Assembly (NCBI GenBank): GCA_027073945.1
Contig: JALTEL010000236.1
Span: 1-60,522 of the forward strand
Direction of reading: 5' to 3'
Source: Caldifarciminota bacterium
GTDB taxonomy: Bacteria; WOR-3; Hydrothermia; UBA1063; CAJXJZ01
Length of the DNA: 60,522 nt
Part shown: in pieces, positions 34,487 to 43,544 of the stretch
Layout of the letters: each line of letters begins with the position of its first letter
How positions within the stretch are numbered: the first letter of the stretch is position 1
Notes under the pieces: model-generated
The model's input: the letters and a program-made list of their open reading frames with translations, nothing else
What the model was told of the DNA's origin: nothing
The model's database searches: none
Program-made: the position numbers and the translations under genes

Positions 34487-35747
34487 CGAAATAAGACTGG
34501 AGTGGTTGAAGTTTAGAAGCAGTTTGTATGACAGCATTACAGACATTCCCACTATAAACCTTGTAATTGAGGATGTGAGGAAATTCCTTGATGATGCTTG
34601 CGTAGTAGGTGTCTTGTACATATATTTTGAGGGAAGTGAAGAAGTAGAAGAAAAATTCGGATTTGAGGTATTTGATGATATCCTGAGAATTATATCCAAC
34701 TCCATAAAGACGAGAATTAATGATTTTGATAAGAAAATAATGCTTACGAGAATGTTCCCAAGAGGAGATGCTTTCATTTTCTTTGTGCAGGGTGCAGGGG
34801 AAGAAGATCTTAAAAAGATTGGGTTCTACTTTAGAACAAACCTTCTTGAAGCTTTAAAAACCAAATTCGGTTCAAAAATAGCCTATGCACTTGAGCCGAG
34901 ATTCGGATATTCCACCATCCTAAAACATCCAATTTTGAGGATAGAGCGTTCCATTGAAAGGGCATTGACAGAATCAATCAAAAAATCCGAAAATCCTTTC
35001 AGGCATAAAAGAAACTTCATGAAAATAAGGGAGCTTATTGAAAAGGAAGCCATTGAGATGTATTACCAACCGATTGTTTTGTTAAAAGGCCGTAAAATAT
35101 TTGCCTTTGAGGCACTTGCAAGAGGAACGCTTCCCACATTTTACAGGTCACCCACGTTGCTCTTTCAGATAGCAAGAGAATCAGCCACTCTTCTGGAGTT
35201 AGAACGCCTTGCAATCAGAAAGGCGATACAAAATGCGGTCGGTATAGGAAGTGCCAGATTGTTTTTAAATGCAACGAGTATATTTATGCAGAATATGTTA
35301 AAGGAGATGAAATATATAGAAGGATGGCTTTCTATGTCTGGTCTCAATCCCGAGCGAATTACCTTTGAAATTACAGAAAAGAGTGCCATAACCAATATGG
35401 AGTTCTTCAGGGAAGTAATTAAAAATATGAAAAATGAAGGCTTCAAACTGGCAATTGATGACGTTGGAACAGGTTATTCCTCTCTTGAGGTGTTATCACA
35501 GCTTGAGCCTGACTACCTGAAATACGACCGTTCACTCATCATAAATATTGACAGAAGCAAGATTAAACGAGCGCTTCTTAAATCGCTGCAGGCTTTTGCT
35601 GATGGTATAGATGCGGAGATAATCGTTGAGGGGGTTGAGAAAAGGGAGGAGCTTGCTGTGCTGGAGGACCTTGGCATAAAATTTGTGCAGGGTTTCATCT
35701 TTGCCAAACCTGCCCCATCATTTGTAGACACGATTACAGAAATCTAA
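34467..35747 (+). CDS. EAL-domain c-di-GMP phosphodiesterase with degenerate GGDEF domain
   Basis: 426 residues, no membrane span. Residues about 40-170 form a GGDEF-like fold, but the signature loop is MFPRGDAFIFF instead of GGDEF, so it should not make c-di-GMP and may only bind GTP. The EAL domain (about 190-420) keeps the active-site residues: AFEALARGT (EAL), LFLNATSIFM, ITFEITEKSAI, AIDDVGTGYSSLEVL (DD), KYDRSLI, IIVEGVEKREEL. It should cleave c-di-GMP to pGpG. Overlaps the receiver gene by 20 bases; last gene of the sensor operon. Confidence 0.93.
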   Translation: MTQKKLNEIRLEWLKFRSSLYDSITDIPTINLVIEDVRKFLDDACVVGVLYIYFEGSEEVEEKFGFEVFDDILRIISNSIKTRINDFDKKIMLTRMFPRGDAFIFFVQGAGEEDLKKIGFYFRTNLLEALKTKFGSKIAYALEPRFGYSTILKHPILRIERSIERALTESIKKSENPFRHKRNFMKIRELIEKEAIEMYYQPIVLLKGRKIFAFEALARGTLPTFYRSPTLLFQIARESATLLELERLAIRKAIQNAVGIGSARLFLNATSIFMQNMLKEMKYIEGWLSMSGLNPERITFEITEKSAITNMEFFREVIKNMKNEGFKLAIDDVGTGYSSLEVLSQLEPDYLKYDRSLIINIDRSKIKRALLKSLQAFADGIDAEIIVEGVEKREELAVLEDLGIKFVQGFIFAKPAPSFVDTITEI

Positions 35748-35774
35748 TTTTTATCGCTATAAACGATACATGTT

Positions 35775-35803
35775 TTGATTAATCCCGCATAATAGATTAT
35801 AAT
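35775..35803 (+). promoter_or_regulatory. Promoter of rplT-pheST operon
   Basis: TTGATT (35775-35780), 17-bp spacer, TATAAT (35798-35803). The leader is about 20 bases with TTAAGGAGGAAT, too short for an L20 leader RNA or a tRNA-Phe-type attenuator. Confidence 0.8.
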
Positions 35804-35828
35804 AATAAATCACTTAAGGAGGAATATA

Positions 35829-36173
35829 ATGAGAGTTAAAACAGGCTATATTAGAAGAAGGAAGCACAAAAAGATAAAAAAAATGGCACGTGGGTACTTT
35901 GGGCAAAAACATTCCTCTTTCAAAAGAGCGAAGGAGCAGGTGTTTAAATCTCTCCAGTATGCCTTTGCCCACAGAAGGAAAAAGAAAGGAGATTTTAGAA
36001 GGCTCTGGATAATTCGTATTAATGCTGCAATAAGGAATTATGGACTGAATTATTCAAAATTCATACATCTGCTGCAGGAAAAAAATGTACATCTTTCCAG
36101 AAAAATGCTTGCTGAGCTGGCAGTCAGGGACAAAAGTAGTTTTGAAGAATTAGTTAAGCAAGTAACTTCCTGA
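35829..36173 (+). CDS. rplT: 50S ribosomal protein L20
   Basis: 114 residues: RVKTGYIRRRKHKKIKKMAR, GYFGQKHSSFKRAKEQVFKS, LWIIRINAAIRNYGLNYSKF, all canonical L20. In most bacteria rplT follows infC and rpmI; here neither is upstream (the previous gene is the EAL protein), and a promoter plus ribosome-binding site start the unit at rplT. pheS and pheT follow, as usual. AAGGAGGAAT precedes the ATG. Confidence 0.98.
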   Translation: MRVKTGYIRRRKHKKIKKMARGYFGQKHSSFKRAKEQVFKSLQYAFAHRRKKKGDFRRLWIIRINAAIRNYGLNYSKFIHLLQEKNVHLSRKMLAELAVRDKSSFEELVKQVTS

Positions 36174-36177
36174 TGCC

Positions 36178-37149
36178 GTGCTCCGATTATATAAATCACT
36201 TGAAGAGGAAATAAAAGAGAGACTGAGCTCAGCGAAAACTTCTGCAGAGCTTGAACGTGTGAGAATTGATTATTTTGGCAAGAAAGGGAAAGTTACTCTT
36301 TTACTCCATAAACTGAAGGATATTCCTGTAGAGGAAAGGAAAGAGCATGGCAAAGAGCTTAATATTATAAGTAAAAAATATCAGCATTTGATTGGAGAAT
36401 TAAAGAATAAACTGCAGAATAAAAATAGGGCTATATGGGATATTTCCAGAGAAGGGCGCAGGCAGGAGAAGGGAAGTCGGCATCCTCTTACTATAGTGGA
36501 AGACGAGATAAAGGAAATATTTGTTGGTATGGGGTTTGAATTCGTGGATAGTCCTTACATAGAGACGGATTGGTACAATTTTGAGGCACTGAATGTACCA
36601 CCTCACCACCCTTCAAGAGAAATGCAGGATACGTTTTACATCAAAAACGTCCCTGGTCTGCTCTTGCGGACTCAGACTTCTCCGGTACAGATAAGGCAGA
36701 TGCTCAAGAGAAAACCCCCTATTCGCATAGGACATATAGGAAGGGTTTACAGGGTTGATGATTTTGACGCCACACATGCGCCGTGCTTCACTCAGTTTGA
36801 AGGCCTGTACGTGGATAAAGGAGTTAGTTTTGCCGACTTAAAAGGAACGATTATCCAATTTGTTAGAGAATTGTTTGGCAAAAATGCGAAATTGAAACTT
36901 CTGCCGAGTTATTTTCCCTTTACAGAGCCGAGTGCTGAAGTTTACATGCAGTGGAAGGGTGACTGGATGGAAATAAGCGGATGCGGTATGGTACACCCGA
37001 ATGTACTGGGCAATGTGGGTATTGATGCTGATAAATATACTGGTTTTGCTTTTGGAATGGGTATAGAGAGAGTAGCTATGATTAAATATGGAATAAGTGA
37101 TATACGACTGCTTTCAGAGAATAATATAGGCTTTCTCAATCAGTTTTAA
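36178..37149 (+). CDS. pheS: Phenylalanine-tRNA ligase alpha subunit
   Basis: 323 residues from a GTG start, 4 bases after rplT. N-terminal coiled coil (about 1-75), then class II synthetase motifs: motif 1 ending FEFVDSPYIETDWYNFEALN, motif 2 LLRTQTSPVQIRQM and GRVYRVDDFDATHAPCFTQF, motif 3 FGMGIERVAMIKYGISDIR. Forms the alpha2-beta2 enzyme with PheT. Slightly short at the N-terminus compared with E. coli (327) but complete in all catalytic parts. Confidence 0.98.
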   Translation: MLRLYKSLEEEIKERLSSAKTSAELERVRIDYFGKKGKVTLLLHKLKDIPVEERKEHGKELNIISKKYQHLIGELKNKLQNKNRAIWDISREGRRQEKGSRHPLTIVEDEIKEIFVGMGFEFVDSPYIETDWYNFEALNVPPHHPSREMQDTFYIKNVPGLLLRTQTSPVQIRQMLKRKPPIRIGHIGRVYRVDDFDATHAPCFTQFEGLYVDKGVSFADLKGTIIQFVRELFGKNAKLKLLPSYFPFTEPSAEVYMQWKGDWMEISGCGMVHPNVLGNVGIDADKYTGFAFGMGIERVAMIKYGISDIRLLSENNIGFLNQF

Positions 37150-37150
37150 G

Positions 37151-39505
37151 ATGAAAATACTTTATAACTGGCTTGCTGAATACATTGACATAGATATAAC
37201 TCCACAGGAGCTTGCCGAAGTATTTACAAAATTAGGTATTGAGGTTGAGGATTTCACTTTTTTGGGAGAAGGCAAAGACACTATAAAGACAGGCGTAATT
37301 ACCGATATAAAGGACCACCCTAACAGTTCGCATCTTAAAATTGTGAGTGTGAAGACTCTGGAAAGAGATGTGCAGGTTATATCAGGTGCCCCCAATATTA
37401 AAAAGGGATCCTTTGTATTTGTGGCATTTCCGGGCACTTTAATAAAAGGTGATACTATTATAAAAGAGAGAAATATAAGGGGTATTGTTTCAGAAGGGAA
37501 TCTGCTTTCCCTTTATGAACTCGGGCTTGAAGAACATTCGGATGGCATTTTTGTTCCGGTTGGTGTTTCCCTCGAGGATTCTCCGATAGAATATTTAGGT
37601 TTGTCCGACTATCTATATGACCTTTATATTACGCCAAACAGACCGGATCTTCTCAGTGTTATGGGAATAGCAATTGAAATAGCCGCTTATTTAAATAAGA
37701 AGATAGAACTTCCAAGATATGGCGTAAGAGAAGGACTATCCGAGATGTTTCCTACCGAGATAAAAAACACAGAGGCATGCCCCAGATATACTTCAAGAAT
37801 TATAAGAAATGTAAAGATAGGAGAATCCCCGTTTTATATGAAAAGAAAGTTGTATCTCTGCGGGATGCGCCCTATCAACAATATTGTCGACATAACGAAC
37901 TATACCATGCTGGAAGTCGGGCATCCGCTTCACGCTTTTGACCTTAATAAACTTGAAGATTCCATTGTTGTAAGAACCGCATATCCAGATGAGATAATAA
38001 ATGCACTGGATGGTGAGGAGTATGCTCTTCTCCCTGATACGCTCGTTATTGCGGATAGAAAAAGGGCGCTTGCCATTGCAGGGATTATAGGGGGCGCTGA
38101 GTATTCCATAGGGGAGAATACAGAGAATATATTACTGGAAAGTGCCTATTTTGCACCTCAGGTTGTTGCCAGAACAATGTACAGCTTGGGTCTCAGAACA
38201 GAGTCTGCAATGAGATTTTCAAAAGGGATGGACTATAAAATGACGCTTTTTGCTTCGCAGAGGGCGGCTTATCTTGTAAATAAGATTTCTCCTGATGCTG
38301 AGGTGTCCAGGATAAATGACACTAATTATATTAAGGATAAAGAGAATAGAATTTTTGTATCCTATGAAAAGGTGAACAGGGTAATAGGAGCTCAAGTGGA
38401 TATCGGAGAAATTGAGGATATTGTAAAAAGACTTGGTTTCACTGTAATGGAAAAGGACGATGAAAAGCTTGACATATCTGTTCCGACAAGGAGACAGGAT
38501 ATCAAAATGCAGGAAGATGTTATTGAAGAAATTCTCAGGTTTAAGGGATTTGATTTTATTCAGCCGAGTGTAAAAACATCCTTTGGTGTTGTTGGTAAAA
38601 GAGAAGATAAAGTGTCCGGGTACATACGTGACATAATGCTTTCTCAGGGCTATTATGAGGCAAGGAATGTTGAATTTATAGATGCAAAAGGCATATCTAT
38701 GTGGAACACGCAGAAAACTGCGGCATTTGAGATTGAGAATCCGCTTTCGCCTGAGTACAGGTTTGTCAGGAATTCCCTTCTTCCCGGTCTTTTGAGGGCT
38801 GCTCGAAACAACTTCAGATATGGAATAAAGGGTATAAAAATGTTTGAATTGGGAAAGATTTACCTTGCAGGACAAGATAAATCCGAAGAAGTTGTTGAAG
38901 AGTCTCATCTGGCAGCTGTTTCCGGTGGTTTTATACAAAAATCATGGTATAATGAAGAAAGAAAGCTGGACTTTTATGATATATCAGGAGCTTTTCAGTT
39001 ATTAATGGAAAAGTTGGGCATTGAAGTGATACATTCTGAGCCTTACAGCACAGATAGCTTTAGCTATGCAATTGATATAGAGGTTGACAGCAGAAAGATT
39101 GGGACAATCGGGCAGGTTTCAAGCAGTTTACTCAGAGAATTGGGTGTAAAGCAAGATATGTTTTTCTTTGAAATGGATATAAAAAATATTAAATTACCTG
39201 TGATTAAATACAGAGAAATTCCGAGATTTCCTGCTATTAGACGTGATATTTCCATTGTTGTGGAGGAAAATGCCACTTATGCTCAGATAGTATCACTTTT
39301 TAAAAAGCAATCTCTCAAGTATATGCAAAGTGTGCAGCTTATTGATATATACAAAGGTAAGCAATTCAAGCCCGGCAAGGTGAGTATGACCTTTAATATT
39401 ACATTTTATAGAAAAGACGGCACACTTAGAAAGGAAGAGGTTGACAGAGAAGTTGAAAGAATGTTCAAAACTTTGAAGGACATAGGATATGAGCCGAGAA
39501 TATAA
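37151..39505 (+). CDS. pheT: Phenylalanine-tRNA ligase beta subunit
   Basis: 784 residues, 1 base after pheS. N-terminal domain KILYNWLAEYIDIDITPQEL, the tRNA-binding OB fold (VKTLERDVQVISGAPNIKKG), B3/B4 editing region NIVDITNYTMLEVGHPLHAF and TRTEAMRFSKG-like text (LRTESAMRFSKGMDYKMTLF), B5 (YEKVNRVIGAQVDIGEIEDI), catalytic-like core, and the C-terminal anticodon-binding FDX-ACB domain IPRFPAIRRDISIVVEENAT through FYRKDGTLRKEEVD. Full length. Overlaps the following small gene by 17 bases. Confidence 0.98.
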   Translation: MKILYNWLAEYIDIDITPQELAEVFTKLGIEVEDFTFLGEGKDTIKTGVITDIKDHPNSSHLKIVSVKTLERDVQVISGAPNIKKGSFVFVAFPGTLIKGDTIIKERNIRGIVSEGNLLSLYELGLEEHSDGIFVPVGVSLEDSPIEYLGLSDYLYDLYITPNRPDLLSVMGIAIEIAAYLNKKIELPRYGVREGLSEMFPTEIKNTEACPRYTSRIIRNVKIGESPFYMKRKLYLCGMRPINNIVDITNYTMLEVGHPLHAFDLNKLEDSIVVRTAYPDEIINALDGEEYALLPDTLVIADRKRALAIAGIIGGAEYSIGENTENILLESAYFAPQVVARTMYSLGLRTESAMRFSKGMDYKMTLFASQRAAYLVNKISPDAEVSRINDTNYIKDKENRIFVSYEKVNRVIGAQVDIGEIEDIVKRLGFTVMEKDDEKLDISVPTRRQDIKMQEDVIEEILRFKGFDFIQPSVKTSFGVVGKREDKVSGYIRDIMLSQGYYEARNVEFIDAKGISMWNTQKTAAFEIENPLSPEYRFVRNSLLPGLLRAARNNFRYGIKGIKMFELGKIYLAGQDKSEEVVEESHLAAVSGGFIQKSWYNEERKLDFYDISGAFQLLMEKLGIEVIHSEPYSTDSFSYAIDIEVDSRKIGTIGQVSSSLLRELGVKQDMFFFEMDIKNIKLPVIKYREIPRFPAIRRDISIVVEENATYAQIVSLFKKQSLKYMQSVQLIDIYKGKQFKPGKVSMTFNITFYRKDGTLRKEEVDREVERMFKTLKDIGYEPRI

Positions 39506-39722
39506 TTTAGTTGATAGAGCGCGGGAATTGGAAGAGGAAGTTAATAGACTACTGGAAGCATACAAAAGAGAAAGAAATGCAAGGATAGAAATTCAGAAAA
39601 AATATGAAAAGAGACTTGGGAAAATCAGCGATGTTGAAAAAGGCCTTACAAATCTGTTATTAAGGCTGAAAAATGCTGTAAAACTGATAGAGCATATAAA
39701 TGACAGAAAGAGAATTATCTAA
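39489..39722 (+). CDS. Small coiled-coil protein, hypothetical
   Basis: 77 residues, entirely helical with heptads: ARELEEEVNRLLEAYKRERN, ARIEIQKKYEKRLGKISDVE, NLLLRLKNAVKLIEHINDRK. It resembles ZapB-type division proteins or a short adaptor in shape only; the likeness is not evidence of homology. Overlaps pheT by 17 bases and the next gene by 23, so it is part of the rplT operon. In several phyla a zapA-type gene follows pheT, which makes a division or cytoskeletal role worth testing. Confidence 0.65.
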   Translation: MSREYNLVDRARELEEEVNRLLEAYKRERNARIEIQKKYEKRLGKISDVEKGLTNLLLRLKNAVKLIEHINDRKRII

Positions 39723-39984
39723 ACATACGGATTACTTTAAAAAATTTGGCTGGCATGTACAAGCCACTAATGCAGAGGAAGAAGAACTGATTGAAGAGGT
39801 TAAATCTTTGATTGGGAAAAAGATTGACGAGAACACTTTTATGAGTAATGAAAGCATGGAAAGGGTGCTTTTTAAGATTATGTTTGAATTTGCTCTGTAT
39901 TACTTAAGAAACAAAAGAGAAAAAGAAAAAGCGGACAAAATTTTTAGAAATATTTTTTCAACATTAAACAGGGAATTGAAATGA
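39700..39984 (+). CDS. Small helical protein, hypothetical
   Basis: 94 residues: TERELSKHTDYFKKFGWHVQ, EEELIEEVKSLIGKKIDENT, FKIMFEFALYYLRNKREKEK, FRNIFSTLNRELK. Helix-rich and charged, with a conserved-looking aromatic core. It does not show the beta-strand start expected of ZapA, so I do not assign it. Overlaps the coiled-coil gene by 23 bases in another frame. Expressed with pheT and rarA by position. Confidence 0.6.
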   Translation: MTERELSKHTDYFKKFGWHVQATNAEEEELIEEVKSLIGKKIDENTFMSNESMERVLFKIMFEFALYYLRNKREKEKADKIFRNIFSTLNRELK

Positions 39985-40018
39985 TTTACAATGCATTGCT
40001 TAAAAGGAGGAAAGTAAA

Positions 40019-41218
40019 TTGGTTCAAAAGTCATTTTTATTTGCAAGAAGTTATGTGCCTCTTGCAGACAGAATGTCTCCGGTCCGTATTGATGAAGTCC
40101 TTGGACAAAATCATCTTACTGGAAAACACGGACTTATAAGACATGTAATTCAGCAAAAAACTCCTGTAAATTTGCTGCTTTACGGTCCTTCGGGCAGTGG
40201 TAAAAGCGTGGTGGCAAATATTATTCGTGAGAATTCCATTTATCCGCACATCAGTATAAATGCCTGTAAATTAAAAAAAGGAGAATTTAAGGATACTTTA
40301 CTTCGCATCGAGCAAACACGTAATACAACAGTACTTTTTGTAGATGAAATTCATAGACTGAACAAATTGCAACAGGAATTTTTACTGCCATTTGTTGAAG
40401 ATGGTACAATTATTTTAGTAGGAACGACTGCGGAAAATCCTTTTTACACGGTGTCAAAGGCTCTGCTTTCAAGAGTTATCCCCTGTGAATTCAAAAAACT
40501 GGGCGAAGATGAAATTATGGAGATAATAAGGCATGCAATATCTGATAGGGAAAGAGGATTGGGAAAGTTTGATGTACAAATACATGAAAATGTTATTAAA
40601 TCCATAGCAAGACTTGCAGACGGAGATGCTCGGAGGGCACTAAACTACATTGAAGCTGCTGTGCTGCCTCAGGTTTCAGAAGGCAAAAAAGCTGTTGTGG
40701 GAATGGAGCTTTTTGTTCAATCAAACCCTTTGTCAAAAGATGAGGAGTATGATATTATATCAGCTTTTATCAAGTCCTTGAGAGGAAGTGATGCAGAGGC
40801 CGCTGTTTACTGGATGCTCAGGCTGCTTGACTCAGGTGAAGACCCGAGATATCTGTTGAGAAGGATGGCTATTTTTGCAGCGGAAGACGTAGGGATTAAA
40901 AACCCCATGGCTTTGGCCATAGTGTCTTCTGGCATAAAAGCATTTGAAATAACAGGAGAGAAAGAAGGCAGATTAATTATGACTATGCTTGCACTGTATC
41001 TTGCCCGTTCTGCAAAGGACAATACAGTTCTGCAGCTTCTTAATGCCTGTGAGAATGTTATAAAAAATGAGAGTAAGGAAGATGTGCCGCCTTATCTGAG
41101 GCATGGAAAGAGAAAAAAGGGAGAATATATTAATCCTCATATAGAATCCCAGCGTTCAAAGGCACAGAAATATATAAGTAAAAAGATAAAAGAGAAAATA
41201 CAAGGAGGGAAAAAATGA
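40019..41218 (+). CDS. rarA: Replication-associated recombination protein A (RarA/MgsA), AAA+ ATPase
   Basis: 399 residues from a TTG start with AAAAGGAGGAAAG upstream. Walker A LLYGPSGSGKSVVANII, Walker B TTVLFVDEIHRLNK, sensor VGTTAENPFYTVSKALLSR, arginine region GDARRALNYIEAAV, and the C-terminal tetramerisation part DPRYLLRRMAIFAAEDVGI and YLARSAKDN. It acts at stalled forks, like WHIP/Mgs1. Starts at LADRMSPVRIDEVLGQNHLT, family-typical. Stop overlaps the rny start (ATGA). Confidence 0.96.
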   Translation: MVQKSFLFARSYVPLADRMSPVRIDEVLGQNHLTGKHGLIRHVIQQKTPVNLLLYGPSGSGKSVVANIIRENSIYPHISINACKLKKGEFKDTLLRIEQTRNTTVLFVDEIHRLNKLQQEFLLPFVEDGTIILVGTTAENPFYTVSKALLSRVIPCEFKKLGEDEIMEIIRHAISDRERGLGKFDVQIHENVIKSIARLADGDARRALNYIEAAVLPQVSEGKKAVVGMELFVQSNPLSKDEEYDIISAFIKSLRGSDAEAAVYWMLRLLDSGEDPRYLLRRMAIFAAEDVGIKNPMALAIVSSGIKAFEITGEKEGRLIMTMLALYLARSAKDNTVLQLLNACENVIKNESKEDVPPYLRHGKRKKGEYINPHIESQRSKAQKYISKKIKEKIQGGKK

Positions 41219-42774
41219 TTATGACTTTTATAGCGGGAGCAGTGGTCGGAGGCGCAATTGGTTTTGTAATTGCCATTGTCTATTTTAAATTCTCATACAA
41301 AAAGGATATTCAAGAAGCCTATGGCACAAGAGATAAGATATTAGAAGAAGCCAAAAAAGAGGCGCAGAATATAAAGAAAGCAGGGCAGTTAGAAGCCAAA
41401 AATTATTATTTAAATGAAAAGAGAAAATTTGAAAGAGAAACAAGAGACACCAATAAAAAGTTAGAAAGGGAAATTAAAAGACTGGATGAGAAAGAGTCCA
41501 ACCTCAACAAGAGACAGGATGCACTTAACAGGAAAGAAAGAGAGCTTAAATCCAGGGAACACAACCTTAATGAAAAGGCAAGGATACTTGAGTCAAAAGA
41601 CCAACGGCTTTCACAGCTGATTGAAGAGCAGGCGAGAAAGCTTGAGGAAGTTGCGAGACTTACCAGAGAAGAGGCAAAAGAGGAACTCTTGAGAAATTTG
41701 GAGCAGCAGGCGAAATACGAAGCATCTCAGTTGATTTACAAAATGAGAGAAGAGGCGAAATCCAGAGCCGAGAAAGAAGCGAGTAACATAACAGCTGAGG
41801 CAATTCAGAGATGTGCTTTACCTCTTACTCAGGATATTACCGTGACTGTGGTTCCTATACCTTCTGACGATTTAAAGGGTAGAATAATAGGAAGAGAAGG
41901 TAGAAATATAAAGACATTTGAAAATGTAACTGGTGTTGAAGTGATTATAGACGATACACCCGAAGCTGTTACACTATCATCGCATAATCCCGAGAAAAGA
42001 GAAAAAGCAAGAATTGCACTGGAGCGTTTGATAAAAGATGGCAGAATACATCCTGCAAGAATTGAAGAATTGTATGCAAAAGTAGAAGAAGAGTTTGGAA
42101 GTTACATCAAAATGACGGGAGAGGAAACAATACTTGAGCTGGGTCTGTCGGGATTCCATCCAGAGCTCGTAAAATACGTTGGCAAGATGAAATTTAGATA
42201 TTCTTACGGGCAGAATTTGCTCCAGCATTCAAAAGAAGTATCTTATATAGCCGGTATAATGGCGGGTGAACTGCATCTCAATGTGGAGCTGGCAAAAAAA
42301 GCGGGACTTTTGCATGACATTGGAAAGGTGGCAGAACCCGATTATGAAGGTCCGCATGCCCTGATAGGAGCTCAAATCGCCAAGAAATTCGGTGAAAATG
42401 ACCTTATTGTCAATGCAATAGCGGCTCATCATGGAGAGGAAGACCCGAGTTCCACCATTGCTGTCCTCGTTTCTATGGCGGATGCGATATCCGGGGCAAG
42501 GCCGGGAGCACGCAGAGAAAGTATAGAGGCGTATATAAAGAGAATAGAAACGCTTGAAGAGATAGCTCACAGTTTTAAAGGAGTGGAAAAAGCCTTTGCC
42601 TTACAGGCCGGAAGAGAAATAAGAGTCATGGTGGATGCTGAAAAGATCAATGATATTGAGGCATTTGATATAGCGAGAAAAATAGCCCAGGCCATTGAGG
42701 GAAAACTTGAATTCCCCGGACAGATTAAGGTTATTGTAATACGTGAGACAAGAGCTGTAGAATTTGCAAAGTGA
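41215..42774 (+). CDS. rny: Ribonuclease Y
   Basis: 519 residues. N-terminal membrane span (about 2-24), a long coiled coil (about 30-205, with many Glu/Lys/Arg such as KKLEREIKRLDEKESNLNKR), then KH domain LKGRIIGREGRNIKTFENVT with GVEVIIDDTPEAVTLSSHNP, then the HD domain LAKKAGLLHDIGKVAEPDYE and AHHGEEDPSST. An endonuclease that starts mRNA decay, anchored to the membrane. Full length. Overlaps the following ymdB gene by 4 bases, the same neighbour as in Firmicutes. Confidence 0.98.
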   Translation: MIMTFIAGAVVGGAIGFVIAIVYFKFSYKKDIQEAYGTRDKILEEAKKEAQNIKKAGQLEAKNYYLNEKRKFERETRDTNKKLEREIKRLDEKESNLNKRQDALNRKERELKSREHNLNEKARILESKDQRLSQLIEEQARKLEEVARLTREEAKEELLRNLEQQAKYEASQLIYKMREEAKSRAEKEASNITAEAIQRCALPLTQDITVTVVPIPSDDLKGRIIGREGRNIKTFENVTGVEVIIDDTPEAVTLSSHNPEKREKARIALERLIKDGRIHPARIEELYAKVEEEFGSYIKMTGEETILELGLSGFHPELVKYVGKMKFRYSYGQNLLQHSKEVSYIAGIMAGELHLNVELAKKAGLLHDIGKVAEPDYEGPHALIGAQIAKKFGENDLIVNAIAAHHGEEDPSSTIAVLVSMADAISGARPGARRESIEAYIKRIETLEEIAHSFKGVEKAFALQAGREIRVMVDAEKINDIEAFDIARKIAQAIEGKLEFPGQIKVIVIRETRAVEFAK

Positions 42775-43544
42775 TTAAACTGCTTTTTATAGGCGATATT
42801 GTAGGTAAGCCTGGCAGAGAGGTGGTAAAGCAATTGCTCCCATCTATCATTTCAAAGGAAAAGGTTGATTTTGTTGTCGCAAACGGAGAGAATCTTGCAA
42901 ATGGAGCGGGTATTACCCGTAAAACGGTCATGGAAATGAAAGCTTACGGAGTTGATGTTTTAACCGGTGGGAATCATACATTTGATAAAAAGGAAGGAGT
43001 TGATCTTCTGAAAGAAAGTGATTTTGTTTTGAGACCATTGAACTATCCACCGGGAACACCGGGCAGGGGATGGAACCTTTTTAATGTAAATGATGTGAAA
43101 ATAGCTGTGATAAGCTTGATCGGGCGTTTGTTCATGGGGAATTTCGATTGTCCGTTTCGAGCTATGAAAGGTGCTCTTGAGCTTGTTAAAGATGCCGATT
43201 TAACTATTGTTGATTTTCATGCCGAGGCCACGAGTGAGAAGCTATCTTTTCTTTATGAGTTTGAAGGGAAAGTGACGGCAATCCTGGGGACTCACACACA
43301 CGTACAGACAAATGATGCAAGGATAGTAAATGGCGTGGGATATATAACAGATGCAGGGATGACAGGGGGGCTTGGTGGTGTTATAGGAGTAAAAAGGGAG
43401 CTTTTTGTTCGGCGTATGATTACGCAGTTGCCCGTGCGGTTTGAACCAGAGTTGAGAAATCCCGGTCTTTGCGGCGTCTTAATTACGGCAGATGCGGCAA
43501 GTGGAAAGGCTATTAATATAGAGGCAGTGAGACAATATCTTTAA
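42771..43544 (+). CDS. ymdB: YmdB-family metallophosphoesterase
   Basis: 257 residues from GTG. Motifs of the TIGR00282 family: LLFIGDIVGKPGREVVKQLL, VVANGENLANGAGITRKTVM, LTGGNHTFDKKEGVDLLKES, TIVDFHAEATSEKLSF, AILGTHTHVQTNDARI and GYITDAGMTGGLGGVIGVK. A di-metal phosphoesterase acting on 2',3'-cyclic nucleotides in B. subtilis; it also affects motility and biofilm decisions there. Co-transcribed after rny; the start overlaps the rny stop (GTGA). Full length with metal ligands in place. Confidence 0.94.
   Translation: MIKLLFIGDIVGKPGREVVKQLLPSIISKEKVDFVVANGENLANGAGITRKTVMEMKAYGVDVLTGGNHTFDKKEGVDLLKESDFVLRPLNYPPGTPGRGWNLFNVNDVKIAVISLIGRLFMGNFDCPFRAMKGALELVKDADLTIVDFHAEATSEKLSFLYEFEGKVTAILGTHTHVQTNDARIVNGVGYITDAGMTGGLGGVIGVKRELFVRRMITQLPVRFEPELRNPGLCGVLITADAASGKAINIEAVRQYL

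Noticed and set aside
38219..38938. 239-codon open frame on the minus strand
   Set aside because: Antisense to pheT; Phe/Tyr/Ile/Ser-rich artefact of the codon bias of the real gene.
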